A stretch of DNA of 64,000 bases from an uncultured Gammaproteobacteria bacterium (lineage in GTDB: Bacteria > Pseudomonadota > Gammaproteobacteria > Arenicellales > JAANXG01). The stretch spans positions 99,207 through 163,206 of the forward strand of contig CAMYKK010000018.1 of NCBI GenBank assembly GCA_947258975.1, in the 5' to 3' direction. Shown piece by piece: positions 10,441 to 19,291 of the stretch. The notes below the pieces were generated by a model. It saw nothing but the letters and a program-made list of their open reading frames with translations. It searched no databases and was not told the origin of the DNA. How positions within the stretch are numbered: position 1 is the first letter of the stretch; the number at the start of each line of letters is the position of its first letter. A program made the position numbers and the translations under genes.

Positions 10441-10690
10441 AGCCGGTCTAGGGCAGCGCGAGCGCGGAATGATGTCGACGGGATAGTGCCGCCCCGATTC
10501 GCGGTATGCAATACGGTGAATGATATCTGGCCATAATCAGGGCGATTCGCTCAGGGTTTCCGGGGCTGCATACGAATTGGGGCGAACCGCCTGGGCGCGA
10601 AGTATCAGGACAGGCATCCGCCGCTACCCGTAACCCGATTGTATCGCGACATGTTCTGTCCGACCGGCCGATCTCGCGCCGCGATCAATC

Positions 10691-10910
10691 CGAGTTGTGC
10701 ACAGGGGCTGACAGATGTTGCAAAATTGTGAAGTTTAGCGACGATTTCCTGTAGAGGACTTTAATAAACCTGTTTAACTTATTGTATTATATAAAATATT
10801 CAGATCGCTTAATAATTAATCAATATAACAGAGGGTGAGGCCAGTCGCTCAACCTAGCCATACAACAAGAGGTTATCCACAAGATTATCCACAGAAACTG
10901 TGGATAAGGA
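10691..10910. other. Candidate replication-origin-like region: AT-rich block plus DnaA boxes
   Basis: In the 500-base gene-free stretch 10441-10944, a strongly AT-rich block (about 10755-10835) is followed by three consensus DnaA boxes (TTATCCACA) in 35 bases: 10873-10881 and 10885-10893 in direct orientation and 10899-10907 inverted. A weaker box-like word, TTGTGCACA, is at 10695-10703. An AT-rich unwinding region beside DnaA boxes is the architecture of oriC, but no dnaA, dnaN, gidA or parAB is in view. It could instead be a DnaA titration or regulatory site. Confidence 0.45.
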
Positions 10911-10944
10911 TCTGCAAATGCGTGTTTCGCCATTCGCCGTGCGG

Positions 10945-11235
10945 TTACGCGGCGGTATGCTTACTGCCTGTTAACAGTGACTTGCACAGCGAATCCCTTA
11001 TTTTACGCCGGGTTTTGTGGTCGAGGCCATGTGCTTGGCTGACTTCGTTGGCGAACGAAACCACTCGTAAAAACGGCGATTGTTGAAATTCGAGCTGATC
11101 CGCCTGCCATTTCCTCCACCATTTGGCGTGATCATCGTTGTTGAGATGTGGGCTCAACGACTGGACGATTGCCGTATACTCGGGATTCTCATGGGCTCCC
11201 CGGACTGTCCGCTTTGTGCGCTTGCGTGTGAACAT
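10945..11235 (-). CDS. Small basic hypothetical protein
   Basis: 96 residues from the ATG ending at 11235, which has AGGGG 7 bases upstream; the frame could also start at 11277. It is basic at both ends (MFTRKRTKRTVRG; TRRKIRDSLCKSLL) with WWRKWQADQLEFQQSPFLRVVSFANEVSQAHGLDHKTR in the middle. No domain recognised and no signal peptide. It ends next to the DnaA-box cluster. The composition is compatible with a nucleic-acid-binding protein, but that is only an impression. Confidence 0.5.
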   Translation of the reverse strand: MFTRKRTKRTVRGAHENPEYTAIVQSLSPHLNNDDHAKWWRKWQADQLEFQQSPFLRVVSFANEVSQAHGLDHKTRRKIRDSLCKSLLTGSKHTAA

Positions 11236-11405
11236 ATGACGCCCCCTGGGTATTACGCCTGGCTCAATAGTCGGCATTGCGGGACGAGATTCTCCGCCCC
11301 CGTGGCAATGGGTCTATTGGAATTGCAGAACCGTATGCGCGAATGGATCTAACGTCGAGAACTCAAAAAAACTCGCGGTTAGGCTATCTTAGTTCAGTAT
11401 AGATA

Positions 11406-13214
11406 ATGACCCCCGATAAGCCAGCGAAATCACCCCGGGTCCAAGGTCGTACCAATCAGGTCGCCACGGACACGGAGGACGCAGTAGCGCCGGACACCGC
11501 GCGGCATGGCGCGGCGCCGGGGGCCGTGCGCGCGCTGCCCAGCCGCGGTTCACTGCGTTTTGTCATTGTCACCGGCTTGATTCTGCTGCAGATCGTCACC
11601 GTCGCCGGCATCCTGCTTTCTCAGCACCTCAACGAGCAACAGGTGTTACGAGGCCACATGAAACAGACCATGGTCGGTGTCATCGACGAGATCAAAAAGA
11701 ATGCGCAGGATTTTCTCACCTCCGCACAAAACGTGGCAGAACTGTCCCGGCGTTTATACGAGGCGGGGATGATTAGCTGGGTGCGGCGCACCGATCTGGA
11801 GCGCTACTTTATTGAGCAACTGCGGATTATTCCGCAACTTGATGCGGTTTACTTCGGTGATCGGCGCGGGCAGTTTTTGATGGTAAGACGGGAGCACAAC
11901 GCAGATGAGCGCGCTTACCTAATCAAGACCATCCGCTTCGACGCCGGCGTTCGCCGGGTCGAAAAACGCTGGCTCGATCGCATGTTGGAGGTCGTAGAAA
12001 GCGTGGACGAAATCGATGATGCCTATGATCCCCGCACCCGCCCGTGGTACAAGAATGCGTTGGCGAAAAAGGAACTGGTATGGACCGACCCATACGTATT
12101 TTTTACTTCCAAACAACCCGGCATCACTACCGCGGTACCGGTGTTTTCTCGCCAAAACGGGGTGCAGGGCGTGTTGGGCGTCGATCTGGAGATCGGCACC
12201 TTATCGAATTTCTTGGGTGAGCAGAAGGTTGGGCAGCGGGGAGCGGCGCTCATAATCAATCGGCAAGGGGATTATATTGCCCACTCCCACGCCGAGCGTG
12301 TCAACCGCGATACGCAGACCGGGCAGTTACGCTTAGTGAGGATCGACGAACTCGTCGATCCCATCGAAAAATCCGCGATCACGGTGTTCAGAACTCCGGG
12401 TGAGCTGCTCAACTTTGCGTGGTTGAACCAGGAAGATACTTTACACGCCACGTTTGATGTTTACGGCGAAACATACCATGCGATTTTTAGGCCCTTTCCC
12501 AAGACCAGTCCGTGGCCGTGGGTGATCGGAGTGTACGTCGCGGAAACGGATTTTATCGGACCCATACGGCGCGGCGAGCGGAACGAGATGGTTGTTGCGA
12601 TCGTCATCAGCGCGGGGATCACCTTGGTCGCGTTCTTGTTGGCAAGACGATTCATGCGGCCGGTAGTCGCGCTTCGCGACGAAGTCGATCGCGATGTGCT
12701 GACCGGTGTCCGCAATCGCCGCGGCCTGTTTGAGATCGCGCCCCGGATGGTGGAGCAGGCCCGTAAGAATAAGTGGCCGCTATCGGTCATCATTGTTGAT
12801 ATCGATCAATTCAAAAAGATCAACGATACGCACGGTCATGCCGTGGGTGACCAGGTGCTCACAGCGGTCGCGAGTCGTCTGCGGGGCGCGGTGGAGCTAG
12901 AGGATCTGTTGGCGCGTTATGCGGGTGATGAGTTTATTCTATTGTTACCGCAAACCGGGATCGCAGTGGCGAGCCAGGTTGGAGAACGACTTTGCGCCAC
13001 CATCAGCGGCGCACCGATCATGACCACGTCCGGGGAAATCGTAGTTACCGTTAGCCTGGGCGTTGCCGATCTAGGCACGGAGCGGCACAATTTCGAAATG
13101 ATTTTCGACGAGGCGGACCGTGCGCTGCGATTCGCCAAAGTGAACGGGCGCAACCGGGTTGCCGTGGCCAGCATGTTGCCAACATCAGCAGATGCCGGGG
13201 TTGCCGCGCGCTAA
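11406..13214 (+). CDS. Membrane-anchored dCache-GGDEF protein, probable diguanylate cyclase
   Basis: 602 residues. A cytosolic start is followed by a first membrane helix (LRFVIVTGLILLQIVTVAGILL, about 56-78), a periplasmic double-Cache sensor (about 90-390; DPRTRPWYKNALAKKELVWTDPYVFFTSKQPGITTAVPVF is a diagnostic ligand-pocket segment), a second helix (MVVAIVISAGITLVAFLLA) and a GGDEF domain (about 430-590). The active-site motif is AGDEF, a variant usually still active. The upstream position normally holding the RxxD inhibitory site reads ELED, so feedback inhibition by c-di-GMP is probably lost. It stands alone; the small-molecule ligand is unknown. Confidence 0.88.
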   Translation: MTPDKPAKSPRVQGRTNQVATDTEDAVAPDTARHGAAPGAVRALPSRGSLRFVIVTGLILLQIVTVAGILLSQHLNEQQVLRGHMKQTMVGVIDEIKKNAQDFLTSAQNVAELSRRLYEAGMISWVRRTDLERYFIEQLRIIPQLDAVYFGDRRGQFLMVRREHNADERAYLIKTIRFDAGVRRVEKRWLDRMLEVVESVDEIDDAYDPRTRPWYKNALAKKELVWTDPYVFFTSKQPGITTAVPVFSRQNGVQGVLGVDLEIGTLSNFLGEQKVGQRGAALIINRQGDYIAHSHAERVNRDTQTGQLRLVRIDELVDPIEKSAITVFRTPGELLNFAWLNQEDTLHATFDVYGETYHAIFRPFPKTSPWPWVIGVYVAETDFIGPIRRGERNEMVVAIVISAGITLVAFLLARRFMRPVVALRDEVDRDVLTGVRNRRGLFEIAPRMVEQARKNKWPLSVIIVDIDQFKKINDTHGHAVGDQVLTAVASRLRGAVELEDLLARYAGDEFILLLPQTGIAVASQVGERLCATISGAPIMTTSGEIVVTVSLGVADLGTERHNFEMIFDEADRALRFAKVNGRNRVAVASMLPTSADAGVAAR

Positions 13215-13242
13215 GCACTTACCGCGAAGTTCAAATTCCCGG

Positions 13243-13515
13243 GTAACCCCCGGTTATTTGCGCCGAGGATTCCGGAGGCTGGCGAAGAGACTTGCACTGC
13301 GTGTAGTCGCAGGGTCGGTTGGTAAGAACGACACGCTGGAACGAAACCCATAGCTGGCTGTGGGTGGAGTGTGGCACAGGTGCAGGTGCGCGAGACCGAG
13401 CCGGGACAGGGGAGAGCCGGGTTACAAAGTGTCACTGCCACCGTTGATCGTATTCCCGCTGTCGATCGAGTCGATAGCGACCGGTGTCGCCGCCTTGGTG
13501 CAAAATTCGGGTTAA
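13243..13515. repeat. Intergenic repeat family, copy a
   Basis: One of four related repeats with imperfect terminal inverted repeats. The right end reads CCTTGGTGCAAAATTCGGG followed by TTAA, and the left end is a diverged version of the same word. The interior shares CTGGCGAAGAGACTTG and GTCGCAGGGTCGG with the copies at 21568, 23311 and 55218. No coding potential is evident. The right terminus supplies the stop codon of the adjacent minus-strand TrpB-like gene. Confidence 0.7.
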
Positions 13516-14879
13516 CCCGTCTTCACGGACGGCAGGCCGGCCAGCGCCATCGCGACCTCGGACGGGTCGTAATCCTGATCAAACAGTTTGCCGGCGAAAT
13601 AGTCGGTGTATGCCTGCATGTCAAAATGGCCGTGACCGCATAGATTGAACAATATCGCTTTGCCGGTGCCCGCTTCTTTGCAGTCCAACGCTTCGTCGAT
13701 GACCGCCCGCACGGCGTGATTCGCTTCCGGCGCGGGGATAATCCCTTCCGCCTTGGCAAACATGACGCCGGCCTCAAAGCACTGCGCTTGCGCGTAAGCG
13801 CGCGGTTTTATGACCCCCAGGTCAGACAGCTGACTGACCAGCGGCGCCATACCGTGGTATCTCAGTCCACCGGCGTGAAATCCAGGCGGCACGAAGGTTG
13901 AGCCGAGCGTGTGCATCTTGACCAACGGTGTTAAATGCGCGGTGTCCCCGAAATCGTAGGCATATCGGCCTTTAGTCAGTGTCGGGCAGTTGGCGGGTTC
14001 GACCGCTACCACGTCGATGTCTTGTTCGCCGCGCAGTCTCCGTCCTACGAATGGGAATGCGATGCCGGCGAAGTTGCTGCCGCCGCCGGTACAGCCGATG
14101 ACCATGTCGGGATAATCGTCGGCAATTTCAAATTGCCGCATTGCCTCCTGTCCAATTATGGTCTGGTGCAGCAGCACATGATTCAGTACGCTGCCCAGGG
14201 AGTACTTGGTATCCTCACGCTGCGCCGCCATCTCGACCGCCTCACTGATCGCGATGCCCAGGCTCCCGGTGCTGTCGGGATTTTGTTCGCGTATGGCACG
14301 CCCGGATGCGGTGCGATCGCTGGGACTAGCGATACATGTCGCGCCAAATGTCTCCATGAATGCCCTGCGATATGGTTTTTGGTCAAAGGAGACCTTAACC
14401 ATGTAGACCTCGATTTCGAGGCCAAAAAACGCCCCCGCCAACGCCAACGCGGAACCCCATTGCCCCGCCCCGGTTTCGGTAGTGATGCGTTTCACCCCTT
14501 GTTCTTTGTTATAGAACGCCTGGGCAACGGCGGTATTGGGTTTGTGGCTGCCGGCGGGACTCACGCCCTCGTATTTGTAGTAGATGCGTGCCGGGGTGTC
14601 CAGCGCCCGCTCTAGCCGCCGCGCCCGGTACAGCGGCGATGGCCGCCATTGTCGTAGCACGTCGCGAACCGGATCAGGGATCTCGATCTCGCGCTCCTGA
14701 CTGACTTCCTGCTGTATTACCGCCATTGGAAACAAAGGCGCAAGATCGTCGGGCGTGATCGGCTGTCCGGTACCGGGATGCAACACCGGAGGCGGGGGTT
14801 CGGGTAGATCCGCAATGATGTTGTACCAGAATTTGGGAAGATCGTTTTCGTTCAATAAATACTTGATGGAGTCTGCCAT
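13512..14879 (-). CDS. TrpB-like PLP-dependent enzyme (TrpB2 type tryptophan synthase beta)
   Basis: 455 residues from [20 protein letters not shown], with AAGG upstream of the ATG ending at 14879. The fold-type II PLP lysine is in [10 protein letters not shown], the phosphate-binding glycine loop is [11 protein letters not shown], and the [10 protein letters not shown] motif matches the TrpB2 subfamily, which is longer than classical TrpB and not bound to TrpA. Expected reaction: indole or a relative plus serine to tryptophan. No trp genes are adjacent, so a salvage role is possible. Its TAA stop lies in the terminus of repeat copy a. Confidence 0.88.
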   Translation of the reverse strand: MADSIKYLLNENDLPKFWYNIIADLPEPPPPVLHPGTGQPITPDDLAPLFPMAVIQQEVSQEREIEIPDPVRDVLRQWRPSPLYRARRLERALDTPARIYYKYEGVSPAGSHKPNTAVAQAFYNKEQGVKRITTETGAGQWGSALALAGAFFGLEIEVYMVKVSFDQKPYRRAFMETFGATCIASPSDRTASGRAIREQNPDSTGSLGIAISEAVEMAAQREDTKYSLGSVLNHVLLHQTIIGQEAMRQFEIADDYPDMVIGCTGGGSNFAGIAFPFVGRRLRGEQDIDVVAVEPANCPTLTKGRYAYDFGDTAHLTPLVKMHTLGSTFVPPGFHAGGLRYHGMAPLVSQLSDLGVIKPRAYAQAQCFEAGVMFAKAEGIIPAPEANHAVRAVIDEALDCKEAGTGKAILFNLCGHGHFDMQAYTDYFAGKLFDQDYDPSEVAMALAGLPSVKTG

Positions 14880-14991
14880 ATGGATGCTACCTTCGGAGAT
14901 TGCCGCTATGTATAACAAACCCACGCCATGGATGCCAACACCCGCGCCATTCGGCGCCGGGCCCGACCGGCGTCATGTTCCGTTTGGTCTT

Positions 14992-15648
14992 CTATTCATT
15001 GGTGGGCCGGTCGTTGTCTCTCACGATCAATTTCACCTCCAGTTCGGTACATTCGGGAGTCGTCTCGTTGTTGATCTTGGCGAGCAGGTACTCGGCGGCG
15101 GCTTTGTCGCGATGGCCCAGATCGAGCAGATACTGGGTGATGCAATCGGCGACGCGTTCATTGTCAAACCCGACGCAAGGATGAACACCCCGGCGATCAA
15201 CCGACCAAGTGCTGACATAGGGGATTGATTTTTGCGCGAGTAACGCAAATACCTCGGGATGATGGTTGATGCCAGCCAGCATCAGCCCGTCAACGCCGCG
15301 GCTCACTAAGGCGCGAATTTCATTGACCCCATGGTCCAGATCGTAGTTTGAACTTGCCACCAGCAGCGTGCCGCTTTCGTTTGCCAATCGATTCTGTAAG
15401 CTCTGTATGCCCTTGGCGAAGATGCTGTTCTCCAAGGTTGGGACGACGGTACCGATGGTGCCGGAACGGCGCGAGGCCAATGTGCGCGCCGCGCCATGGG
15501 GGACATAACCGAGTTGCGTGATGGCCGTTTGGACTTTGGCGCGGACACTGGCGCGTACGGTGAGTGGGGTGTTGAGGCACCGCGACACCGTCGCAGTAGA
15601 GACTCCCGCGAGCCGCGCGACATCAGCTAAGGTTGATGAACGGAGCAT
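14992..15648 (-). CDS. LacI-family transcriptional regulator with internal deletion
   Basis: 218 residues where about 330-345 are expected. The N-terminal helix-turn-helix is intact (TLADVARLAGVSTATVSRCLN) and the first ligand-domain part continues to QYLLDLGHRD. It then jumps directly to AAAEYLLAKINNE and ELEVKLIVRDNDRP, which in GntR/LacI-type regulators lie about 110-120 residues further on. The frame is preserved, so this is a clean in-frame deletion of most of the C-terminal effector and dimer domain. It is divergent from the TRAP operon, with a palindromic operator between. It may bind DNA but not inducer, or be non-functional. Confidence 0.8.
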   Translation of the reverse strand: MLRSSTLADVARLAGVSTATVSRCLNTPLTVRASVRAKVQTAITQLGYVPHGAARTLASRRSGTIGTVVPTLENSIFAKGIQSLQNRLANESGTLLVASSNYDLDHGVNEIRALVSRGVDGLMLAGINHHPEVFALLAQKSIPYVSTWSVDRRGVHPCVGFDNERVADCITQYLLDLGHRDKAAAEYLLAKINNETTPECTELEVKLIVRDNDRPTNE

Positions 15649-15798
15649 GGCTGAAAACTTTTATAAATCAAATACCTTTACGCGTTCGCAGGGGCAACTG
15701 CCGAAAACTCGGGTAAATAAAACCAGTTGGGACCGTACGACTATCAACAATAAGGTGTTGACTTCCGCCACGACTCACAGCCATAGTTCCGGCAAATC

Positions 15799-15810
15799 GT
15801 AAGCGCTTAC
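15799..15810. promoter_or_regulatory. LacI/GntR-type operator palindrome
   Basis: GTAAGCGCTTAC is a perfect 12-bp palindrome with a central CG, the form expected of LacI-family operators. It lies between the LacI-type gene (start 15648) and the TRAP operon (start 16129), so it probably controls one or both. The rest of 15649-16128 shows no convincing gene. Confidence 0.7.
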
Positions 15811-16128
15811 AATAAGAATTTAATGTTTACCAAAGGAGCTCACACGAGGCCGCGACGACCGAAGGCCTGGTTCGGGTTGCCGATGTCCCTGGATGCTCGC
15901 GGTTACCAGCGGGTTACCACGGCGCGCGGCGCTCGATCCCCGCAGCACGCGGGGACCTCGCGACCCATGCCGGGAGAATCATCCAGCACAATAATACTGA
16001 TGTTTGCACCACGGCCCGGATCCCGTTATTGCGGTGCTGACAAAATTGTTCGGTCTAACCACCCACATGGTTGCCACCACCAACCGCGTCGCTGACATCC
16101 GGCGCCAAATAATCCAGAGGAGATGAAT

Positions 16129-17169
16129 ATGCGCAGTCGATTTCTACTATTTTGCGGAGCCGTGTTAGGGACGACGTTGTTTTTCAATCACGTGGCCTTG
16201 GCGGGCAAGGTCAACATCCGCGTGCAATCCGTGATTCCCGCCAAGGCTGACGAAGTCACAATGTTGAAAGATTTCGCAGCCAACGTCAGCGCGTTGACTA
16301 ACGGTGAGGTCACGATCGAAGTGTTGCCCGCCGGTGCGGTGGTCGGGGTAAAGGAAACCCTGGAGGCGGTTGACAAGGGCTTGATCGAGGGCGGATTCGC
16401 CTGGACGCACTATTGGTCCGGTTACCATCCAGCAGCGATGCTGTTCGGTTCGCCCGTTGCCGGCGCGGGCGTTGGCATCGACAACATTGCCTGGGTCTCG
16501 TGGTTCATGTATGGCGGCGGCAGGGAACTCTATGATGAGCTGTGGAAAGAAATGGGCATGAACATAAAAGGTTTGATGTTGCAGCCAGTGGGCCCCGAGG
16601 CCCTCGGGTGGTTCAAGGAACCCATCAACAGCATGGCGGATTTCCGCAAGTACCGTTTCCGTACGCCCCCGGGTATTCCCGGTCAGACCTATAATGACAT
16701 CGGTGTGGCCTCGGTCGCCATGGGCGGCGGCGACATCTTGCCGGCGCTGGAAAAGGGCGTGATCGATGCTGCCGAGTGGTGCTGTCCGAAGCCCGACCTC
16801 GTATTCGGCTTCCATAAGGTGCTCAAGCACTACTACCTCCAGGGCCTCCACCAGGTCGTGGTAAATGCCGATATCTACATCAATGGAGATGTGTGGAAGA
16901 AACTGACACCCCATCAGCAAAAAGCTATGCAAGTTTCTGCCGATGCCTCTCTGATCCGTTCCCTCAGTTATCGGATCTTCGAGAACGGCAAGGCGCTGAA
17001 GGAACTCACCGAAAAACACGGTGTGATCCTGCATGACACGCCGGCAGATTACTTCACCGAGTACATGAACGCGGCCAGGGCGAGCTTGGAGAAGAACGCA
17101 GCAAAGAACGCGTTCTTTAAGAAGGTGTGGGATTCGCAAAAGGCGTTCGCTGAAGGGGTTAATCACTGA
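16129..17169 (+). CDS. dctP: TRAP transporter substrate-binding protein (DctP family)
   Basis: Periplasmic receptor of a tripartite ATP-independent transporter. The start is MRSRFLLFCGAVLGTTLFFNHVALA, a signal peptide, with GAGGAG 6 bases upstream; the ATG at 16123 is too close to that site. The mature part shows the DctP pattern: VTIEVLPAGAVVGVKETLEAVDKGLIEGGFAW, the conserved Arg in KYRFRTPPGIPGQTYNDIGV, and VIDAAEWCCPKPD, the type with tryptophan. Substrates of this group are mostly carboxylates; the ligand cannot be read. Followed by dctQ and dctM. Confidence 0.92.
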   Translation: MRSRFLLFCGAVLGTTLFFNHVALAGKVNIRVQSVIPAKADEVTMLKDFAANVSALTNGEVTIEVLPAGAVVGVKETLEAVDKGLIEGGFAWTHYWSGYHPAAMLFGSPVAGAGVGIDNIAWVSWFMYGGGRELYDELWKEMGMNIKGLMLQPVGPEALGWFKEPINSMADFRKYRFRTPPGIPGQTYNDIGVASVAMGGGDILPALEKGVIDAAEWCCPKPDLVFGFHKVLKHYYLQGLHQVVVNADIYINGDVWKKLTPHQQKAMQVSADASLIRSLSYRIFENGKALKELTEKHGVILHDTPADYFTEYMNAARASLEKNAAKNAFFKKVWDSQKAFAEGVNH

Positions 17170-17191
17170 AGACTTAAACTTAGAATCAGGG

Positions 17192-17210
17192 GGGCCTTAG
17201 GGCCCGCTTT
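17192..17210 (+). terminator. Possible attenuating hairpin between dctP and dctQ
   Basis: GGGCC-TTAG-GGCCC followed by GCTTT and a T-rich run. Such hairpins after the receptor gene fit the need for more binding protein than permease. The stem is only 5 bp. Confidence 0.4.
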
Positions 17211-17237
17211 ATTCTTTACACGTTCTAGATTCCAGAT

Positions 17238-17843
17238 ATGGCCGAGAGTCCCGAAGATCTCGAGGTTGCCGACGAACTCATCGCCGAGCGTCGCTCGGGT
17301 CCCCCAGGACAATTGCCGGACGATATGCCGCGCTGGATGGCTGGCACGATCACCTGGATAGACTGGTTCAGCCTGTGGGTGGGCCGCATCGTATGCTGGC
17401 TCACCGTCCCGCTATTCGCCGCGATGGTATACGAGGTCGTGGCCCGCTATGCATTCGTCGCGCCGACCATGTGGGCCTACGACATCAGCCGCATGCTGTA
17501 TGGGGCGCTGTTCATGCTCGGTTCCGGCTACGCCCTGTCCAAGGGCGTACATATTCGAGCGGACTTTCTGTATCGAAATTGGTCGCCGCGAACCCAGGGG
17601 ATTGTAGATTCGAGTCTCTATCTGGTCTTCTATTTTCCTGGCCTTCTAGTGTTTTTATGGATGGCGACGGATTTCGCCTATCTGTCGTGGTTCCGCGGTG
17701 AGCGGGGTATGGATACCGCTTGGATGCCGCATATGGGCCCAATCAAGACCGTGCTGCCGCTTGGGATTGTCCTGCTGCTCATACAGGGAGTCTCCGAGAC
17801 CTTGAAGAGCCTCTATGCCGCGACTCGGGGAAAGTGGCCATGA
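17238..17843 (+). CDS. dctQ: TRAP transporter small permease (DctQ family)
   Basis: 201 residues with four membrane helices after a polar 40-residue N-terminus. Characteristic elements are VVARYAFVAPTMWAYDISRMLYGALFMLGSGYALSKGVHIRADFLY and the C-terminal LPLGIVLLLIQGVSETLKSLY. It forms the small membrane subunit of the TRAP transporter with the following gene, overlapping its start by 4 bases. Confidence 0.9.
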   Translation: MAESPEDLEVADELIAERRSGPPGQLPDDMPRWMAGTITWIDWFSLWVGRIVCWLTVPLFAAMVYEVVARYAFVAPTMWAYDISRMLYGALFMLGSGYALSKGVHIRADFLYRNWSPRTQGIVDSSLYLVFYFPGLLVFLWMATDFAYLSWFRGERGMDTAWMPHMGPIKTVLPLGIVLLLIQGVSETLKSLYAATRGKWP

Positions 17844-19159
17844 GCAACGAAGTCCTGGGCCTGGTGCTGATCGGCGTCATGTTGTTTGCGATCTTCATCG
17901 GCTTTCCGATCTCATTTACGCTGATCTTTCTGGGATTCGTATTTGGCTATCTTGGCTTCGGGAAGCTGGTTTTTTATCTCATGACGTTTCAATTTTCCAA
18001 CGTCATGCTGGAGCAGACCCTCGCGGCGGTGCCGTTGTTCATCTTCATGGGGATCCTGATGGAGCAGGCAGGCCTCATGGAACGATTGTTCCAGGCGGTA
18101 CAGTTGATGCTGTCGCGGGTTCGCGGCGCGCTGTTCATTGCGGTGCTGTTCGTGTCAACAATTTTCGCGGCCGCGACCGGCATAGTTGGCGCATCGGTGA
18201 CCATCCTCGGCATCATGGCAGCGAAGACCATGAATCGATCCGGGTACGATGTGAAGCTCGCCGCCGGCACCATCACCGCCGGCGGCACCCTGGGTATTTT
18301 GATCCCACCCAGCATCATGCTCGTGGTCATGGGGCCGATCCTGGAAGTGCCGGTCACGGATCTGTTCGCTGCCGCGGTGGTGCCGGGATTCATGCTGGCG
18401 TTTCTTTACACCGCCTACGCCCTGATTCGCTGCTATCTCAATCCCGATCTGGGACCCGTGCTGCCAATGGAGGATCGGGCTAAAAACATGGCTCACGTGT
18501 GGTCCGAGTTCCTGAAAGGGCTGGTCCCACCGGCGGCGCTGGTGTTTTCGGCGCTCGGCAGCATCCTGTTCGGTTTCGCGACCCCCACCGAGGGCGCGGC
18601 TTGTGGTGCGGCGGGGGCCCTTCTCCTGACGCTGGCCTATCGGCGCCTGACCTGGTCGGGGATGCAGGATGCGCTGATCAAGACACTCGAGATCTCGACG
18701 CTGATCCTGTTTCTGGTGGCGGCGTCGAATTTCTTTGGCGCGGTGTTTTCCCGCCTCGGTACGCCGACCATGCTGACGGAATACCTGCTTACACTCGATC
18801 TGCCGCCGATGGTAATCCTGTTCATGATCCTGGGTCTGATCTTCTTACTCGGGTGGCCGCTCGAGTGGGTGCCGATCGTGCTCATTATCATACCCATACT
18901 GTTGCCGCTCATTGATCAACTCGGATTCAACCTCCTGTGGTTCGGCATCTTGGTTGCCGTGAATTTACAGACCGCGTGGTTGTCGCCGCCGGTGGCGTTA
19001 TCGGCGTATTTTTTAAAAGGTGTAGTGCCGGAGTGGGATTTAAAGCACATCTATGCAGGCATGATGCAATTCATGGTCATACAGCTAGTCGGACTGCTAT
19101 TGATTATTTACTTTCCGCAGATCGCGCTCTGGCTGCCGAGCGTTATGTACGCAGACTGA
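17840..19159 (+). CDS. dctM: TRAP transporter large permease (DctM family)
   Basis: 439 residues from MSNEVLGLVLIGVMLFAIFIG; the upstream extension in frame lies inside dctQ and is rejected. About 12 membrane helices are present, with the DctM motifs GTITAGGTLGILIPPSIMLVVMG and FATPTEGAACGAAGALLL. It is the ion-coupled translocation subunit of the TRAP complex and completes a dctPQM operon. Confidence 0.93.
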   Translation: MSNEVLGLVLIGVMLFAIFIGFPISFTLIFLGFVFGYLGFGKLVFYLMTFQFSNVMLEQTLAAVPLFIFMGILMEQAGLMERLFQAVQLMLSRVRGALFIAVLFVSTIFAAATGIVGASVTILGIMAAKTMNRSGYDVKLAAGTITAGGTLGILIPPSIMLVVMGPILEVPVTDLFAAAVVPGFMLAFLYTAYALIRCYLNPDLGPVLPMEDRAKNMAHVWSEFLKGLVPPAALVFSALGSILFGFATPTEGAACGAAGALLLTLAYRRLTWSGMQDALIKTLEISTLILFLVAASNFFGAVFSRLGTPTMLTEYLLTLDLPPMVILFMILGLIFLLGWPLEWVPIVLIIIPILLPLIDQLGFNLLWFGILVAVNLQTAWLSPPVALSAYFLKGVVPEWDLKHIYAGMMQFMVIQLVGLLLIIYFPQIALWLPSVMYAD

Positions 19160-19291
19160 TCACCGAGAATCCCCATGAACTGCGAATACCTCAAGTAAGC
19201 ATCGATCGAAGACTCCCGCAACCGCACGACTCCTGCGCCAGGGTCCGCAGTCTGGTGAGAAATGCGGGCCAACCGTCTTCAGCCGGTGTAC

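Noticed and set aside
15823..16095. 90-codon frame between the LacI operator and dctP
   Set aside because: An AAAGGAG lies nearby, but composition is random-looking and no domain is present.
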